DNA from: an uncultured bacterium
GTDB lineage: Bacteria > Actinomycetota > Coriobacteriia > Coriobacteriales > Coriobacteriaceae
Length of the DNA: 5,921 nucleotides
NCBI GenBank assembly: GCA_905216075.1
Contig: CAJMSO010000122.1
Coordinates: forward strand, 1 to 5,921
Reading direction: 5' to 3'
Shown here: positions 4,770 to 5,921 of the stretch, piece by piece
Layout: each line of letters begins with the position of its first letter
Position numbering within the stretch: position 1 is the first letter of the stretch
Program-made: the position numbers and the translations under genes
Notes under the pieces: generated by a model
Seen by the model: the letters and a program-made list of their open reading frames with translations, nothing else
Databases searched by the model: none
What the model was told of the DNA's origin: nothing

Positions 4770-5921
4770 TTAGGGGCGGACCTGGCCGGTGCCGCGGAGC
4801 TTGTATTTGTAGGTGGTGAGGGCCTCGGCGGCGAAGGGGCCGCGGGCGTGGAGCTTTTGGGTCGAGATGCCGATCTCGGCGCCCAGGCCAAACTCGCCGC
4901 CGTCAGTGAAGCGCGTGCTGGCGTTGGCATACACGGCCGAGGCATCGACCTTGTCCAGGAAGAGCTCGCAGGCATCCTTGTCCTCGGCGATGATGGCCTC
5001 GGAATGCATGGTGCCGTAGCGGTTGATGTGTGCGATGGCCTCGTCCTCGTTTGCCACGACCTTCACGCTCATCTCGAGAGCCAGGTACTCGCGACCCCAG
5101 TCCTCCTCAGTCGCGGCGACGTAGTCATCACCCTCGGCAAGCCCGGCATCGGCGCATGCGGCGCAGGTTGCCTCGTCGCCGTGAATGAACACGCCGTGGT
5201 CATGCAGCACGGCCACGACCGCAGGCAAAAACGCATCGGCCACAGCACGGTCGACCAGCAGCGACTCGGCGGCATTGCACACGCCTACGCGCTGGGTCTT
5301 GGCATTAACGATAATGTTGAGTGCCTTATCAAAGTCGGCGGATTCATGCACGTAGATGTGGCAGTTGCCCGTACCCGTCTCGATCACCGGCACGAGCGAC
5401 TCGCGCACGCAGCGCTGGATCAGCCCTGCACCGCCGCGCGGAATGAGCACATCGACGATACCGCGGAGCTTCATGAGCTCGCCGGTGGCCTCGCGGTCGG
5501 TGGACTCGATCATCGACACGGCCTCGCGCGGGAAGCCCTTGGCCTCGAGCGCATCGGCCAGCAGCTCGGCGATCATGGCGCACGAGTGATAGGCCAGCGA
5601 ACCGCCGCGCAGAATGCAGGCGTTGCCAGTGCGGATGCAGATGCCCGCAGCATCGGCCGTCACGTTGGGACGGGCCTCATACACCATGGCGACCAGGCCC
5701 AGTGGCACACTCACGCGGGTCAGGTCCACACCACTTGCAAGCACGCGGTGGTCGAGCACGCGGCCGACAGGATCGGGCACTGTTTCCATTAAAATTTCTT
5801 TCAAAATATCTTTGCCTGCGTAGACTGGTGCTCCATTCTTTGTCTCAACCAGTGTCTTTCCATCAATCGTGATCGTTCCAGATGTGATCGTCTCTAACTG
5901 ATTCATACAGCGCAGTAATGT
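4770..5921 (-). CDS. proA: Glutamate-5-semialdehyde dehydrogenase (gamma-glutamyl phosphate reductase), N-terminus replaced by unrelated sequence
   Basis: From about 5780 down to the stop at 4770 the frame encodes some 336 residues of ProA, the NADPH-dependent enzyme that reduces gamma-glutamyl phosphate to glutamate-5-semialdehyde in proline synthesis. Visible landmarks are PDPVGRVLD at the start, VYEARPNVTADAAG, the ILRGG motif, IPRGG, ETGTGNCHIYV, the active-site Cys in QRVGVCNAAES (codon 5279-5277), and a C-terminal FTDGGEFGLGAEIGIS followed by KLHARGP. Family members are about 415-430 residues long. Here the first ~80 residues, which form part of the nucleotide-binding domain, are absent. 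In their place the same open frame continues upstream, without a stop, into AT-rich ABC-transporter ATPase sequence and off the window. The ATG at 5906 is therefore not a genuine proA start; it lies in the ABC part. Taken literally this is a broken proA. A misassembled contig end is the simpler explanation. Confidence 0.88.
   Translation of the reverse strand, partial: TLLRCMNQLETITSGTITIDGKTLVETKNGAPVYAGKDILKEILMETVPDPVGRVLDHRVLASGVDLTRVSVPLGLVAMVYEARPNVTADAAGICIRTGNACILRGGSLAYHSCAMIAELLADALEAKGFPREAVSMIESTDREATGELMKLRGIVDVLIPRGGAGLIQRCVRESLVPVIETGTGNCHIYVHESADFDKALNIIVNAKTQRVGVCNAAESLLVDRAVADAFLPAVVAVLHDHGVFIHGDEATCAACADAGLAEGDDYVAATEEDWGREYLALEMSVKVVANEDEAIAHINRYGTMHSEAIIAEDKDACELFLDKVDASAVYANASTRFTDGGEFGLGAEIGISTQKLHARGPFAAEALTTYKYKLRGTGQVRP
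5781..5921 (-). pseudogene. Fragment of an amino-acid ABC transporter ATP-binding protein (GlnQ-like), joined in frame to proA
   Basis: Read on the minus strand from the window edge, the frame gives TLLRCMNQLETITSGTITID, then GKTLVETKNGAPVYAGKDIL, then KEILMET. This matches the stretch just after the Walker A GKST in polar amino-acid ABC ATPases: the TLLRC helix, then a -TSG-I-IDG- strand, then the variable segment before the Q-loop. Only about 47 residues are present. The expected continuation (GMVFQ-type Q-loop, signature motif, Walker B) is missing and ProA takes over. Base use is strikingly AT-richer than the rest of the window, with codons such as TTA, AAA, ATT and GAA. The DNA thus looks foreign to this chromosome, most like a low-GC gut Firmicute. 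The family assignment is by pattern recognition. Confidence 0.72.

Noticed and set aside
4848..5792. A 314-codon open frame antisense to proA
   Set aside because: It is a mirror of proA codon bias with no recognisable motifs. The minus strand carries ProA signatures over the same span.

Overview
The window is high-GC bacterial chromosome. Codon use, gene order and the style of the proteins suggest a gut Coriobacteriia, most like Collinsella. This assignment is inferred, since no rRNA or other taxonomic marker is present. Most of the window is ordinary housekeeping sequence. Two parts are not: a repeat-filled gap between the first two genes, and an in-frame join of two unrelated proteins at the right edge.

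Layout, left to right. (1) The left edge (1-387, minus) holds the first 129 codons of a gene with a GTG start and a long Ala/Pro/Lys/Arg-rich N-terminus, most likely transcription termination factor Rho. (2) 388-1300 is about 0.9 kb without a convincing gene. It contains a candidate rho promoter, a degenerate 27-bp tandem repeat, and two diverged copies (A 794-954, B 1027-1174) of one element with inverted-repeat ends, in opposite orientations. The argS terminator closes it. (3) argS (1301-3154, minus) is a complete arginyl-tRNA synthetase. (4) 3155-3496 is a divergent promoter region. (5) A CarD-family RNA polymerase-binding regulator (3497-3982, plus) and an HD-domain protein (4099-4698, plus) follow. 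Each ends in a nearly identical strong hairpin terminator. (6) proA (4770 to the right edge, minus) converges on the HD gene.

Rho, ArgS and the CarD-like protein are core transcription and translation functions. In many Actinobacteria argS lies upstream of a lysine/threonine gene cluster that ends in rho. Here that order seems to be reduced to argS and rho with a repeat-bearing gap between them. ProA would make glutamate-5-semialdehyde for proline synthesis, but the copy in this window lacks its normal first ~80 residues.

The most notable anomaly is at about 5777-5787. The proA frame runs straight into AT-rich sequence encoding an amino-acid ABC transporter ATPase just after its Walker A region. 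This is either a chimeric assembly or a real recombination junction, and an artefact is more likely. I found no convincing new multi-gene system. The best candidate for undescribed biology is the pair of inverted-repeat elements between rho and argS.
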